Notes under the pieces: model-generated
The model's database searches: none
Told to the model about the DNA's origin: nothing
What the model saw: the letters and a program-made list of their open reading frames with translations, nothing else
Position numbers and translations under genes: made by a program
Source of the DNA: an uncultured Brevundimonas sp.
GTDB lineage: Bacteria > Pseudomonadota > Alphaproteobacteria > Caulobacterales > Caulobacteraceae
NCBI GenBank assembly: GCA_946885435.1
Contig: CAMPGL010000017.1
Span: forward strand, 1-21,335
DNA length: 21,335 nt
Reading direction: 5' to 3'
In this document: positions 15,841-21,335 of the stretch, in pieces
Layout: each line of letters starts with the position of its first letter
Position numbering within the stretch: position 1 is the first letter of the stretch

Positions 15841-16536
15841 TCAGTTGCTGAGGATCTGGGTGCGCGTCCACACCCGTCCGCGATTGATGATGTCGACCCG
15901 GAACCGCCCGGTGAAGGCGGGGATCACGGTGCAGACCGGATAGTGGTCATAGGCGCGGTCCTCGCAGACCTCCTCGCCGAACTCGTCGCGCACGATCATG
16001 TCGATATCGGTGTCGCCGTCGCCGACGGCGGCCACGCGCAGCACCTCGCCGCCGCGCGCGTTCAGGTGGAACCAGTAGGTCGCCTGGGCCTCGATGTCCC
16101 GCACCGCATAGATGGGTCCGCGCCCGAAGGCGGAGTTGACCACGCCACGCGCCGCCACGGCAGCCGCCGCATCGATCTCGTCCAGGGTCTCGCCGTCGCC
16201 GTCGGCCAGGGCTCGGGCCTGCTCCAGCAGGCCCTGGATGGACGGCTGGCCGGGGTCGGCGCGCTCCGATGGCTGGCCGCCTTCGCTGCGGCCTTCGATC
16301 GTGTCCGGCCGCACGGCCACCTCGGCCACCATCCGCGCCGCCACGATCAGGGCCTGAGGGTCCTCGGCGCGGCGGCCCCATTCCGCCAGCCGCGCGGCGG
16401 TGACCAGCTGGTCAACGGCGCGAGCCTCAGGCGGGGCGGTGGCCGGGCCCGGCTCGGCGTTGGCTGTCCGCTGCTGCGCGCCGGCCGTCCCGGCCAGGCA
16501 CAGGGCCGCGACTCCCGAAATCACCGCCGCACGCAT
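15841..16536 (-). CDS. Secreted protein with a PPC-like C-terminal beta domain
   Basis: This 231-residue first gene of the caspase/CHAT operon has a signal peptide of about 1-20 (MRAAVISGVAALCLAGTAGA) and a helical, Ala-rich middle (about 40-135). Residues about 145-231 resemble bacterial pre-peptidase C-terminal (PPC) domains: YWFHLNARGGEVLRVAAVG, the acidic GDGDTDIDMIVRD (possible Ca2+ site), then a paired-cysteine segment EEVCEDRAYDHYPVC and FTGRFRVDIINRG. The PPC assignment is by pattern only. Such domains often aid secretion or binding of an associated protease, so it may be a partner or targeting subunit of the two downstream proteases. The ATG at 16536 has GGGGG 5 bases upstream; a TTG at 16560 is less likely. 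The gap to the CHAT gene is 7 bp. Confidence 0.8.
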   Translation of the reverse strand: MRAAVISGVAALCLAGTAGAQQRTANAEPGPATAPPEARAVDQLVTAARLAEWGRRAEDPQALIVAARMVAEVAVRPDTIEGRSEGGQPSERADPGQPSIQGLLEQARALADGDGETLDEIDAAAAVAARGVVNSAFGRGPIYAVRDIEAQATYWFHLNARGGEVLRVAAVGDGDTDIDMIVRDEFGEEVCEDRAYDHYPVCTVIPAFTGRFRVDIINRGRVWTRTQILSN

Positions 16537-16577
16537 CAAAACCCCCATGCCGCCAGTCAATCACGCCGGACCAGGGT

Positions 16578-16602
16578 CCGCCACCCGCCTTCTAGGTGGC
16601 GG
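16578..16602. repeat. Inverted repeat upstream of the caspase/CHAT operon
   Basis: CCGCCACC (16578-16585) and GGTGGCGG (16595-16602) form a perfect 8-bp stem with a 9-base loop, 42 bp upstream of the first gene. On the minus strand the loop contains CCTAGAAG, a 6/8 match to the Caulobacter -10 pattern GCTANAWC. It could therefore be an operator over the promoter or part of the leader. Confidence 0.35.
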
Positions 16603-16760
16603 AGAACCGGCGTTCGACTATCCGAAGCTGACGAGGGCGAGCGTGGCTCAGCCGAATGCGACGAAGATCATCGCCACAACGAGGGTGTCGAAGGCGCGCG
16701 AGGCGAAGGTAAGGACTGCGGACATCTGCGGGCGACCCCGGGGCAAGCTCGACTGGAGCT

Positions 16761-16795
16761 CTCCGGGCAAGCAAGGACCGGGCCAGCGCCCGGAG
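16761..16795 (-). terminator. Hairpin after the phaR-coupled small gene
   Basis: CTCCGGGC (16761-16768) pairs with GCCCGGAG (16788-16795). A competing shorter stem pairs CCGGGC (16778-16783) with GCCCGG (16788-16793) around a CAGC loop. On the minus strand the short stem is followed by TCCTTGCTTG. It sits 4 bp after the small gene's stop. Stem and position fit a terminator, but the T-rich tail is poor. Confidence 0.4.
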
Positions 16796-16798
16796 CCC

Positions 16799-17098
16799 TC
16801 AGATTTCGGTCTTGGTCGTCTTGCCGGGCCGGGGGCGCCGCTCGGCCGCGCCGGAAAATTCCGAGCGCAGGTAGGTCGAACGCGCCTGGGCGAGCACTTC
16901 CTGCCCGCCTTTCAGACCGCGTTTCACGCCCGGTTGGCCAAGGCGCTGAGCCTCGAAGGCCGGGTCGGGCAGGGGCGAGGCCGGCTGCTTGCCGGCCCGC
17001 GTCGCAGGGGCGGGCTCGGCCGGAACCAGGGCGCGGCTGTCCTCGGGCTTGCCGCGGCGCTCGGCCCGACGCCGCTCGTCGGGGTGGCGCTCGCTCAT
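16799..17098 (-). CDS. Small basic protein translationally coupled to phaR, function unknown
   Basis: This is a 99-residue, strongly charged protein (MSERHPDERRRAERR at the start, ending RRPRPGKTTKTEI) with no signal peptide or membrane segment. I do not recognise a domain. The case for a real gene is positional: its ATG overlaps the phaR TGA by four bases, the usual arrangement for coupled translation, and a hairpin follows its stop. The N-terminal half is low complexity and probably disordered. The segment QRLGQPGVKRGLKGGQEVLA could form a short helix. A role with PhaR or at PHB granules is guesswork from position. The alternative is a non-coding GC-rich reading frame. Confidence 0.6.
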   Translation of the reverse strand: MSERHPDERRRAERRGKPEDSRALVPAEPAPATRAGKQPASPLPDPAFEAQRLGQPGVKRGLKGGQEVLAQARSTYLRSEFSGAAERRPRPGKTTKTEI

Positions 17099-17709
17099 TG
17101 GCCGGGACGGGACAGGCGCTCCAGCTGGGCGCGCATTTCGTCCATCTGGCGCCGCATCTCGGCCAGCATCTGCGCCTGGGCGTCCGCCACCGGTTGAGGC
17201 GCGGGCTCCGGCTTGGGCGGCGCCGGCGGGGCGTAGGCGAAGGGGGTGAACATCTTCATGGCGCGTTCGAACATGGCGATGTTCTGGCGCACCTGCTCGT
17301 CGAACAGGTTGGCCCCGGGCGCCGCGCCGAAGGTCTGGGCCATCTGGCTGCGGAACTGCTCCTGCTGGCGGGTGAAGCTGTCGAGCGACATCTCCAGATA
17401 GCTCGGCAGGACCGCCTGCATGCTGTCGCCGTAGAAGCCGATCAGCTGGCGCAGGAACTGGATGGGCAACAGGCTTTCGCCCTTGCTCTCCTCCTCGAAG
17501 ATGATCTGGGCAAGGACCGAGCGGGTGATGTCCTCGTTGGTCTTGGCGTCATAGACGACGAAGTCCACGCCCTCGCGAACCATGGTCGCGAGGTTGTCGA
17601 GGGTGACGTAGGTGCTGGTCGCGGTGTTGTAGAGACGGCGGTTGGCGTACTTCTTGATGACCACGCGGTCGCCTGGGGCCTTGTCGGCGCCGTTCTCGGA
17701 TTCAGCCAC
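17095..17709 (-). CDS. phaR: Polyhydroxyalkanoate synthesis repressor PhaR
   Basis: This 204-residue regulator binds DNA and nascent PHB granules and represses phasin and PHB genes until polymer appears. The N-terminal DNA-binding domain PHB_acc_N spans about 15-74 (VVIKKYANRRLYNTATSTYV, then DITRSVLAQIIFEEE), followed by the PHB_acc domain (about 80-120: LLPIQFLRQLIGFYGDSMQ, SYLEMSLDSF). A Pro-rich linker (158-175) and a short helical C-terminus (176-199) end the protein. The start is GTG at 17709, with GGGG inside a 10-bp palindrome upstream. Downstream, the small charged gene overlaps its stop. phaB lies about 1 kb away on the other strand, which fits a local PHB regulon. Confidence 0.93.
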   Translation of the reverse strand: MAESENGADKAPGDRVVIKKYANRRLYNTATSTYVTLDNLATMVREGVDFVVYDAKTNEDITRSVLAQIIFEEESKGESLLPIQFLRQLIGFYGDSMQAVLPSYLEMSLDSFTRQQEQFRSQMAQTFGAAPGANLFDEQVRQNIAMFERAMKMFTPFAYAPPAPPKPEPAPQPVADAQAQMLAEMRRQMDEMRAQLERLSRPGQ

Positions 17710-17712
17710 GCT

Positions 17713-17722
17713 GGGGTTCCCC
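17713..17722. promoter_or_regulatory. Palindrome over the phaR ribosome binding site
   Basis: GGGGTTCCCC is a perfect 10-bp palindrome, 3 bases upstream of the phaR GTG. It includes the only SD-like GGGG for phaR, so protein binding or folding here could affect translation. Confidence 0.35.
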
Positions 17723-17771
17723 GCTCAGACTTCGGTGGGCGGAGTATCCCGCATGCGCGAGGTCAGCGCCA

Positions 17772-17782
17772 GTGCGCCGCAG
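17772..17782. promoter_or_regulatory. Candidate PhaR operator upstream of phaR
   Basis: GTGC-GCC-GCAG resembles the CTGC-N3-4-GCAG type of site described for alphaproteobacterial PhaR, with one mismatch. It lies 62 bp upstream of the phaR start, so autoregulation is possible. It is short, and TGC/GCA pairs are common in GC-rich DNA. Confidence 0.3.
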
Positions 17783-17790
17783 CAAGCGCC

Positions 17791-18495
17791 TCAGGAGACC
17801 AGGACGACGCCCACAAGAATCGCGGCGTAATGCACACCCGCGCCGGCCACCACGAAGGCGTGCCAGATGGCCCGGCGGAACGGCAGCGCCTGCTTGATGA
17901 AGATCAGGACGCCCAGGGTGTAGATCACGCCGCCGGCGACCAGCAGGGTGAGGGCCAGGGACGAGAGCCCTTCGGTCAGGGGTTTGATGGCCAGCACCGC
18001 CAGCCAGCCGAACAGGGCGTAGACCACCCCCCAGAAGGTGTCGTTGAGCCTCGGTGCGAAAATCTTGCCGATCGCGCCGCCCAGGCCCAGGAGCCAGACG
18101 AGCGCTGTGAAGCCGACGGCCCAAGCCGGGTCCTCGAACCGCTGGGTCGTGAACGGCGTGTAGGAGCCGGCGATCATCAGGAAGATCGCGCCTTCATCCA
18201 GCCGGCGCAGGATGGGCCGCGCCGCGCAGGGCCTTGAGCGATTGTAGACCGTCGACGCCGCCAGCATGCCGATCAGGCATATGGCGTAGACGGCCGTGGC
18301 CAGAACCATGGAGGGGCCGCCGTTGGCCGCGGAGATCCACGCGAGGACGACACCGCCGACAGCCGCCAGCATCAGGGCGACGGCATGCACCCATGAGTCG
18401 GCGACCCGCTCCGCCCGGGTCGGGTAGTGCTCGATCATGTCCAGCTCGTCTGGTGTGCAGATCCGACGGAACACGTAAGCACCAATCCTTTTCAT
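17791..18495 (-). CDS. trhA: Hemolysin III / PAQR family membrane protein (TrhA-like)
   Basis: This 234-residue protein has about seven hydrophobic segments. It aligns by eye with E. coli YqfA/TrhA: YPTRAERVADSWVHAVALM, ASTVYNRSRP, AIFLMIAGSYTPF, GGVIYTLGVLIFI and the C-terminal RRAIWHAFVVAGAGVHYAAI (His212 and His222). PAQR proteins act in membrane lipid homeostasis and carry a three-histidine metal site. Here the usual STLYH is STVYN (Asn85) and the usual FDH is LDE (Glu101), so the site is altered. The ATG at 18495 gives a family-like length; ATG 20 codons in would also work, and extensions upstream add only polar sequence. It is followed by phaR after 81 bp, on the same strand. Confidence 0.87.
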   Translation of the reverse strand: MKRIGAYVFRRICTPDELDMIEHYPTRAERVADSWVHAVALMLAAVGGVVLAWISAANGGPSMVLATAVYAICLIGMLAASTVYNRSRPCAARPILRRLDEGAIFLMIAGSYTPFTTQRFEDPAWAVGFTALVWLLGLGGAIGKIFAPRLNDTFWGVVYALFGWLAVLAIKPLTEGLSSLALTLLVAGGVIYTLGVLIFIKQALPFRRAIWHAFVVAGAGVHYAAILVGVVLVS

Positions 18496-18632
18496 GCTGC
18501 CCGAACGACGGGGCTCTGTATCGAGTTCCCCACAGGCTAGCGGGACGGGCTGGAGATTCGATGAATCCGGCTCGTCGAACGTCCGCATCCGACGAAAGCG
18601 TTGAGGCTGAGGCGAAATGGTCACAGCGGTGG

Positions 18633-18647
18633 GGTGACGCCGTCACC
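18633..18647. promoter_or_regulatory. 15-bp palindromic operator candidate before phaB
   Basis: GGTGACG-C-CGTCACC is a perfect palindrome with 7-bp arms. It covers the -35-like GTGACGC of the phaB promoter, where a bound repressor would block RNA polymerase. It does not look like the TGC/GCA-type PhaR site, so another regulator is possible. Confidence 0.5.
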
Positions 18648-18662
18648 GGGCCCGCATAGAAC
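18634..18662 (+). promoter_or_regulatory. Candidate housekeeping promoter of phaB
   Basis: GTGACGC (18634-18640; 6 of 7 against TTGACGS), a 14-bp spacer, and CATAGAAC (18655-18662; 6 of 8 against GCTANAWC) match the Caulobacter sigma-73 promoter layout. Transcription should begin near 18668, giving a leader of about 40 bases before the phaB ATG at 18711. Confidence 0.5.
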
Positions 18663-18710
18663 CATGCTCGACAAGGCCTCGTCAGAAGGCCTGACCGAGA
18701 GGATGATCAC

Positions 18711-19436
18711 ATGACGAGAGTGGCCCTGGTCACCGGCGGCACGCGCGGTATCGGCAAGTCCATCGTGGAGCGGCTGAAGGCCGACGGCCTGAAGGTCGCC
18801 GCCGGCTATTCCGGCAACGAGGAGGCGGCCCGCGCCACCGCCAGCGAGCTGGGCGTCATGGTGGTGAAGGGCAACGTCGGCTCCTTCGAGGATTGCCAGC
18901 GCGCCGTGGCCGAGGTCGAAGCCGAGCTGGGTCCCATCGACGTGCTGGTGAACAACGCCGGCATCACCCGCGACGGCTTCTTCCACAAGATGACGCCTGA
19001 GCAGTGGCGCCAGGTCGTCAGCGTGAACATGGACTCCATTTTCAACATGACGCGTCAGGTCATCGAGGGCATGCGGGAGCGCAACTTCGGCCGCATCGTC
19101 AACATCTCCTCGATCAACGGCCAGAAAGGCCAGATGGGCCAGACCAACTACTCGGCGGCCAAGGCGGGCATGATCGGCTTCACCAAGGCGCTGGCGCTCG
19201 AGAATGCGCGCAAGGGCATCACCGTGAACTGCATCGCGCCGGGCTACATCGACACCGAGATGGTCGGCGCCATGGACCAGAAGGTGCTGGACGGCATCAT
19301 CTCTCAGATCCCGGTCGGCCGTCTCGGTAAGGGCGAGGAGATCGCCGACATGGTCAGCTGGCTGTCGGGCGACCGGGCCGGATTTGTGACCGGCTGCACC
19401 CTGTCGCTGAACGGCGGCCAGTACATGGTCGGCTAG
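18711..19436 (+). CDS. phaB: Acetoacetyl-CoA reductase PhaB (PhbB)
   Basis: This 241-residue short-chain dehydrogenase should reduce acetoacetyl-CoA to (R)-3-hydroxybutyryl-CoA with NADPH, the second step of PHB synthesis. SDR motifs are complete: TGGTRGIGK (8-16), NNAG (81-84), SVNMDSIFNMTRQVIEGM, catalytic Ser134, Tyr147 and Lys151 (NYSAAKAG). GITRDGFFHKM and INGQKGQMGQTNYSAAKAG are typical of PhaB rather than FabG; FabG is the main alternative. GAGAGGA lies 7 bases before the ATG. No thiolase (phaA) gene is adjacent. phaR nearby, on the other strand, supports the PHB assignment. Confidence 0.93.
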   Translation: MTRVALVTGGTRGIGKSIVERLKADGLKVAAGYSGNEEAARATASELGVMVVKGNVGSFEDCQRAVAEVEAELGPIDVLVNNAGITRDGFFHKMTPEQWRQVVSVNMDSIFNMTRQVIEGMRERNFGRIVNISSINGQKGQMGQTNYSAAKAGMIGFTKALALENARKGITVNCIAPGYIDTEMVGAMDQKVLDGIISQIPVGRLGKGEEIADMVSWLSGDRAGFVTGCTLSLNGGQYMVG

Positions 19437-19492
19437 GCCGCGCCCTCGAAAGGTGCGGTTTATCGCCGCAAATCCGCCAAGCTGCCCGGGCA

Positions 19493-20311
19493 ATGCGGTT
19501 CCCGATGCTTGATCGGGTGCGGATATTCGCAGCGCTCGCGGCCTTTGCGGCCGCCTGTGTGTGCGGGGGCTGGTTTGCGCCCCTCCGCGCCGAGGCCGGC
19601 GATCTGGCCGCTGATCTGCGCGCCGTCTTCATCCTGACGTCGACCCAGGACGGCCCGTCCCTGCGCGACCGGCTGTTTGGCCGCGATCGCCGCCAGGAGG
19701 CGCCGCCGGTGGCCCGGTTCACCAGCCAGGGCGGTCCCGCCTTCGTGCTGGACCAGTCCAGCGCGCGGCCCCTGCTTCGCTTCGAGGGGTCCAACGAAAT
19801 CTGGGTGCTGCGTCCGACCGCCGGCGTGCGTGGCGATGTCTATTACCGCAACGACGTAGGCGAGGTGGTGCTGCGCGCCACGCGGCTGGGCGGCCTGACC
19901 CTCTACACCCACAGCGCGCCCGGCGGCCTGCCGTGTGCGCTCGGCCCGGCGTCGCGGCCGTTGCGACTTCAGGACCACAGCCCGACGTCCCTGTTCCGGC
20001 ACATGCTGCGCGAGGCGGCGCGCGGCGGACAGGCGATGCGGGGCGAGCTGTTCATCGAGGCGCAGGATGTCGACGACGGCTCGGCGGCCATCGTCGGCGA
20101 TGCGGTCACCGTGGCGGTCGACGGCATCGTCCGCCTCGCCCAGACGCAGACGGGTCGTGAACGGCTGGCGGGCCTGCGTCAGATCGAGGTCCAGTTCGGG
20201 TCCAGCTCCGGCGTCGCGCGCAGCGGCTCTCGGCTGGTCCTCACCGTTGCGCCGCGCCTCGGGCCGGCCGGCCGACCCTCGTCCGCCCGGGTGATGCGGG
20301 CCCTCTCGTAG
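19493..20311 (+). CDS. Secreted protein of unknown function (possibly DUF4908)
   Basis: This is a 272-residue protein with an N-terminal hydrophobic signal or anchor (about 10-33, IFAALAAFAAACVCGGWF) and a mostly beta-strand mature part. Recognisable blocks are PVARFTSQGGPAFVLDQSS, RPLLRFEGSNEIWVLRP and GDVYYRNDVGEVVLRATRLG, with a later part LRQIEVQFGSSSGVARSGSR. From memory these resemble DUF4908, a family found mainly in Caulobacterales; this is tentative and says nothing about function. The ATG at 19493 has no good ribosome binding site; ATG at 19505 is equally possible. It follows phaB by 56 bp on the same strand with no clear terminator, so co-transcription is possible. Its stop is 9 bp from the convergent gloB stop. 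Confidence 0.75.
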   Translation: MRFPMLDRVRIFAALAAFAAACVCGGWFAPLRAEAGDLAADLRAVFILTSTQDGPSLRDRLFGRDRRQEAPPVARFTSQGGPAFVLDQSSARPLLRFEGSNEIWVLRPTAGVRGDVYYRNDVGEVVLRATRLGGLTLYTHSAPGGLPCALGPASRPLRLQDHSPTSLFRHMLREAARGGQAMRGELFIEAQDVDDGSAAIVGDAVTVAVDGIVRLAQTQTGRERLAGLRQIEVQFGSSSGVARSGSRLVLTVAPRLGPAGRPSSARVMRALS

Positions 20312-20320
20312 GCCGTCGGT

Positions 20321-21067
20321 TCAGCGGAAATTGTCCTTGGCCGCGCGGATTTCCGCGAAGGCCTGCGCGGGCTCCAGGTCAGGCCGCAGCCGCGGCGCCC
20401 TGAGGAAGGGGTTGGTGGCGCGCTCCAGGGCGACCGTGGTCGGAACGGTCGGCTCACCCCGCTCCCGCAAGGCGAACACCTCCTCGGCGCGCGCCCTGAC
20501 GGCGGGATCGTCGTCGACCGACAGGGCGAAGCGGGCGTTCGACGCCGTGTACTCGTGCGCGCAGTAGAGCCGGGTGGCGTTCGGCAGGTCGGACAGGCGC
20601 CGCAGGCTCTCCCACATCTGGTCGGGCGTGCCCTCGAACAGCCGGCCGCAGCCCAGCGCGAAGATCGTGTCGCCCACGAAGGCGACGGCGTCGTTCCGGC
20701 TCCAGTAGGCGATGTGGCCGAGCGTGTGGCCGCCAACCGGCAGCACCTCGAAGGCGGTGTCACCCAGCCGCATGGTCTCGCCGCCTGAAAGCTCGCGGTC
20801 CAGCGGCGCGATGCGGCGGACCTCGGCGGGCCCGACGATCAGGCAGCCTGTCTCGGCCTTCAGCCGTTCGTTGCCGCCCGCATGGTCGGGGTGCCAGTGG
20901 GTGTTGAGGATCATGTCCAGCCGGCCCCAGCCCGAGGCCTTGAGATCGGCGAGGATGGCGTCGGCGTCGGGAGTGTCGACTGTGGCGACCTGGCCCGTGG
21001 CCTCGTCGCGCACGAGGAAGCCGTAGTTGTCGGACAGGCATGGGAACTGGCGGATGCTCAGGGTCAT
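20321..21067 (-). CDS. gloB: Hydroxyacylglutathione hydrolase (glyoxalase II)
   Basis: This 248-residue cytoplasmic metallo-beta-lactamase-fold enzyme hydrolyses S-D-lactoylglutathione to D-lactate and glutathione, the last step of methylglyoxal detoxification. Both metal sites are visible: THWHPDH (His57, His59, Asp61, His62), His114 in GGHTLGH, Asp133 in FVGDTIF and His171 in YCAHEYT. The C-terminal glutathione-binding domain (from about 172, ASNARFAL to TNPFLRAP) is typical, and total length is normal. I chose the ATG at 21067 because the family starts with a short strand like MTLSIRQFPCLSDNYGF; a longer in-frame extension would cross into the divergent gene. SD sequence is poor, consistent with a leaderless message. 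Confidence 0.93.
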   Translation of the reverse strand: MTLSIRQFPCLSDNYGFLVRDEATGQVATVDTPDADAILADLKASGWGRLDMILNTHWHPDHAGGNERLKAETGCLIVGPAEVRRIAPLDRELSGGETMRLGDTAFEVLPVGGHTLGHIAYWSRNDAVAFVGDTIFALGCGRLFEGTPDQMWESLRRLSDLPNATRLYCAHEYTASNARFALSVDDDPAVRARAEEVFALRERGEPTVPTTVALERATNPFLRAPRLRPDLEPAQAFAEIRAAKDNFR

Positions 21068-21072
21068 CTGCT

Positions 21073-21080
21073 CTATATAG
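21073..21080. promoter_or_regulatory. Palindromic -10-like element shared by gloB and the methyltransferase gene
   Basis: CTATATAG is palindromic and lies in a 17-bp gap between divergent start codons. TATATA would serve as a -10 in both directions, placing transcription starts about at the first base of each ATG (21067 minus, 21085 plus). Convincing -35 hexamers were not found on either side. Confidence 0.4.
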
Positions 21081-21084
21081 GCCG

Positions 21085-21335
21085 ATGCGGCGCGAGGTGA
21101 GCGAAGTCCGGCGATTCTACGAGACGCCCCTGGGCGCGGTCGCTGCGCGCATGATCGCCCGCAAGCTGTCGGACGCATGGGGCTCGACCGGCAGCCTCGA
21201 CATCCTGGGCGTCGGCTACGCCCCGCCCTGGCTGGAGGCGATGGGCGAGGCGCGCCGGTCGCTCGCGGCCATGCCGGGCGGCCAGGGCGCCGAGGCCTGG
21301 CCCCTGCCGCGCTCGCGCACCTGCCTGGTCGAGGA
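21085..21335 (+). CDS. SAM-dependent methyltransferase, N-terminal part (cut by window edge)
   Basis: About 83 residues are visible. The start MRREVSEVRRFYETPLGAVA and the glycine-containing strand LDILGVGYAPPWLEAMG, equivalent to the SAM-binding motif I, match the class I methyltransferases that often lie divergent to gloB in alphaproteobacteria. The frame stays open to the last base. The ATG at 21085 has only AGG 3 bases upstream; GTG at 21097 is an alternative. Substrate unknown. Confidence 0.78.
   Translation, partial: MRREVSEVRRFYETPLGAVAARMIARKLSDAWGSTGSLDILGVGYAPPWLEAMGEARRSLAAMPGGQGAEAWPLPRSRTCLVE

Noticed and set aside
15709..18237. 842-codon open frame on the plus strand
   Set aside because: It runs antisense across the PPC-like gene, the small gene, phaR and part of the PAQR gene, all of which have recognisable features or coupled starts. 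No domain is visible in its translation.
18496..18624. N-terminal extension of the PAQR protein
   Set aside because: The extension is polar and unlike the family; it overlaps the region expected to hold divergent promoters.
21068..21178. N-terminal extension of gloB
   Set aside because: It would overlap the start of the divergent methyltransferase gene and add sequence absent from glyoxalase II.
1..21335. CRISPR arrays, tRNA or rRNA genes, insertion sequences, attachment sites
   Set aside because: No repeat-spacer arrays, no cloverleaf-like segments and no transposase or integrase reading frames were seen on either strand.

Overview
The window is GC-rich DNA packed with genes. Its content fits an alphaproteobacterium, most likely in the Caulobacterales (Brevundimonas-like). 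Evidence for this is the PhaR/PhaB polyhydroxybutyrate genes, an alphaproteobacterial-type ornithine/lysine decarboxylase beside a deoxyhypusine-synthase-like gene, a gloB/methyltransferase divergent pair, frequent GTG/TTG starts with 4-base stop/start overlaps, and a promoter close to the Caulobacter TTGACGS-N10-14-GCTANAWC pattern. The genus is an inference. No rRNA, tRNA, CRISPR array, insertion sequence or phage gene was seen, and no stretch over 300 bases lacks a gene.

Layout. (1) 1-2001, minus strand: a polyamine pair, a fold-III PLP decarboxylase followed by a DHS-like synthase cut by the window edge, with a clear intrinsic terminator between them. (2) 2213-7949, plus: two tandem, full-length, secreted M16 zinc peptidases that arose by duplication, each with its own ribosome binding site and a related upstream region. 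(3) 8076-10695, plus: phnC-phnD-phnE, a phosphonate-type ABC importer with overlapping stops and starts. (4) 10723-11860, plus: a three-repeat PHO box and a PstS-like lipoprotein, so this block is probably phosphate-starvation controlled. (5) 16536-11857, minus: a three-gene operon encoding a secreted PPC-like protein, a secreted CHAT-domain protease and a secreted caspase-fold protease. This is the least explained and most interesting part of the window. (6) 18495-16799, minus: a hemolysin-III/PAQR membrane protein, the PHB regulator phaR and a small basic protein translationally coupled to phaR. (7) 18711-20311, plus: the acetoacetyl-CoA reductase gene, behind a promoter that carries a 15-bp palindrome, then a secreted protein of unknown function. 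(8) 21067-20321, minus: gloB (glyoxalase II), divergent by only 17 bp from a methyltransferase gene that runs off the right edge.

How the parts fit. Regions 3 and 4 form a phosphorus-acquisition block. Regions 6 and 7 form a carbon-storage block (PhaR regulator, PhaB enzyme), with divergent promoters in 18496-18710. Regions 2 and 5 both encode exported proteolytic proteins. The caspase/CHAT/PPC operon has intact His/Cys dyads in both protease-like proteins, and signal peptides on all three products. That points to an extracytoplasmic proteolytic module rather than the cytoplasmic cell-death role usually proposed for prokaryotic caspases.
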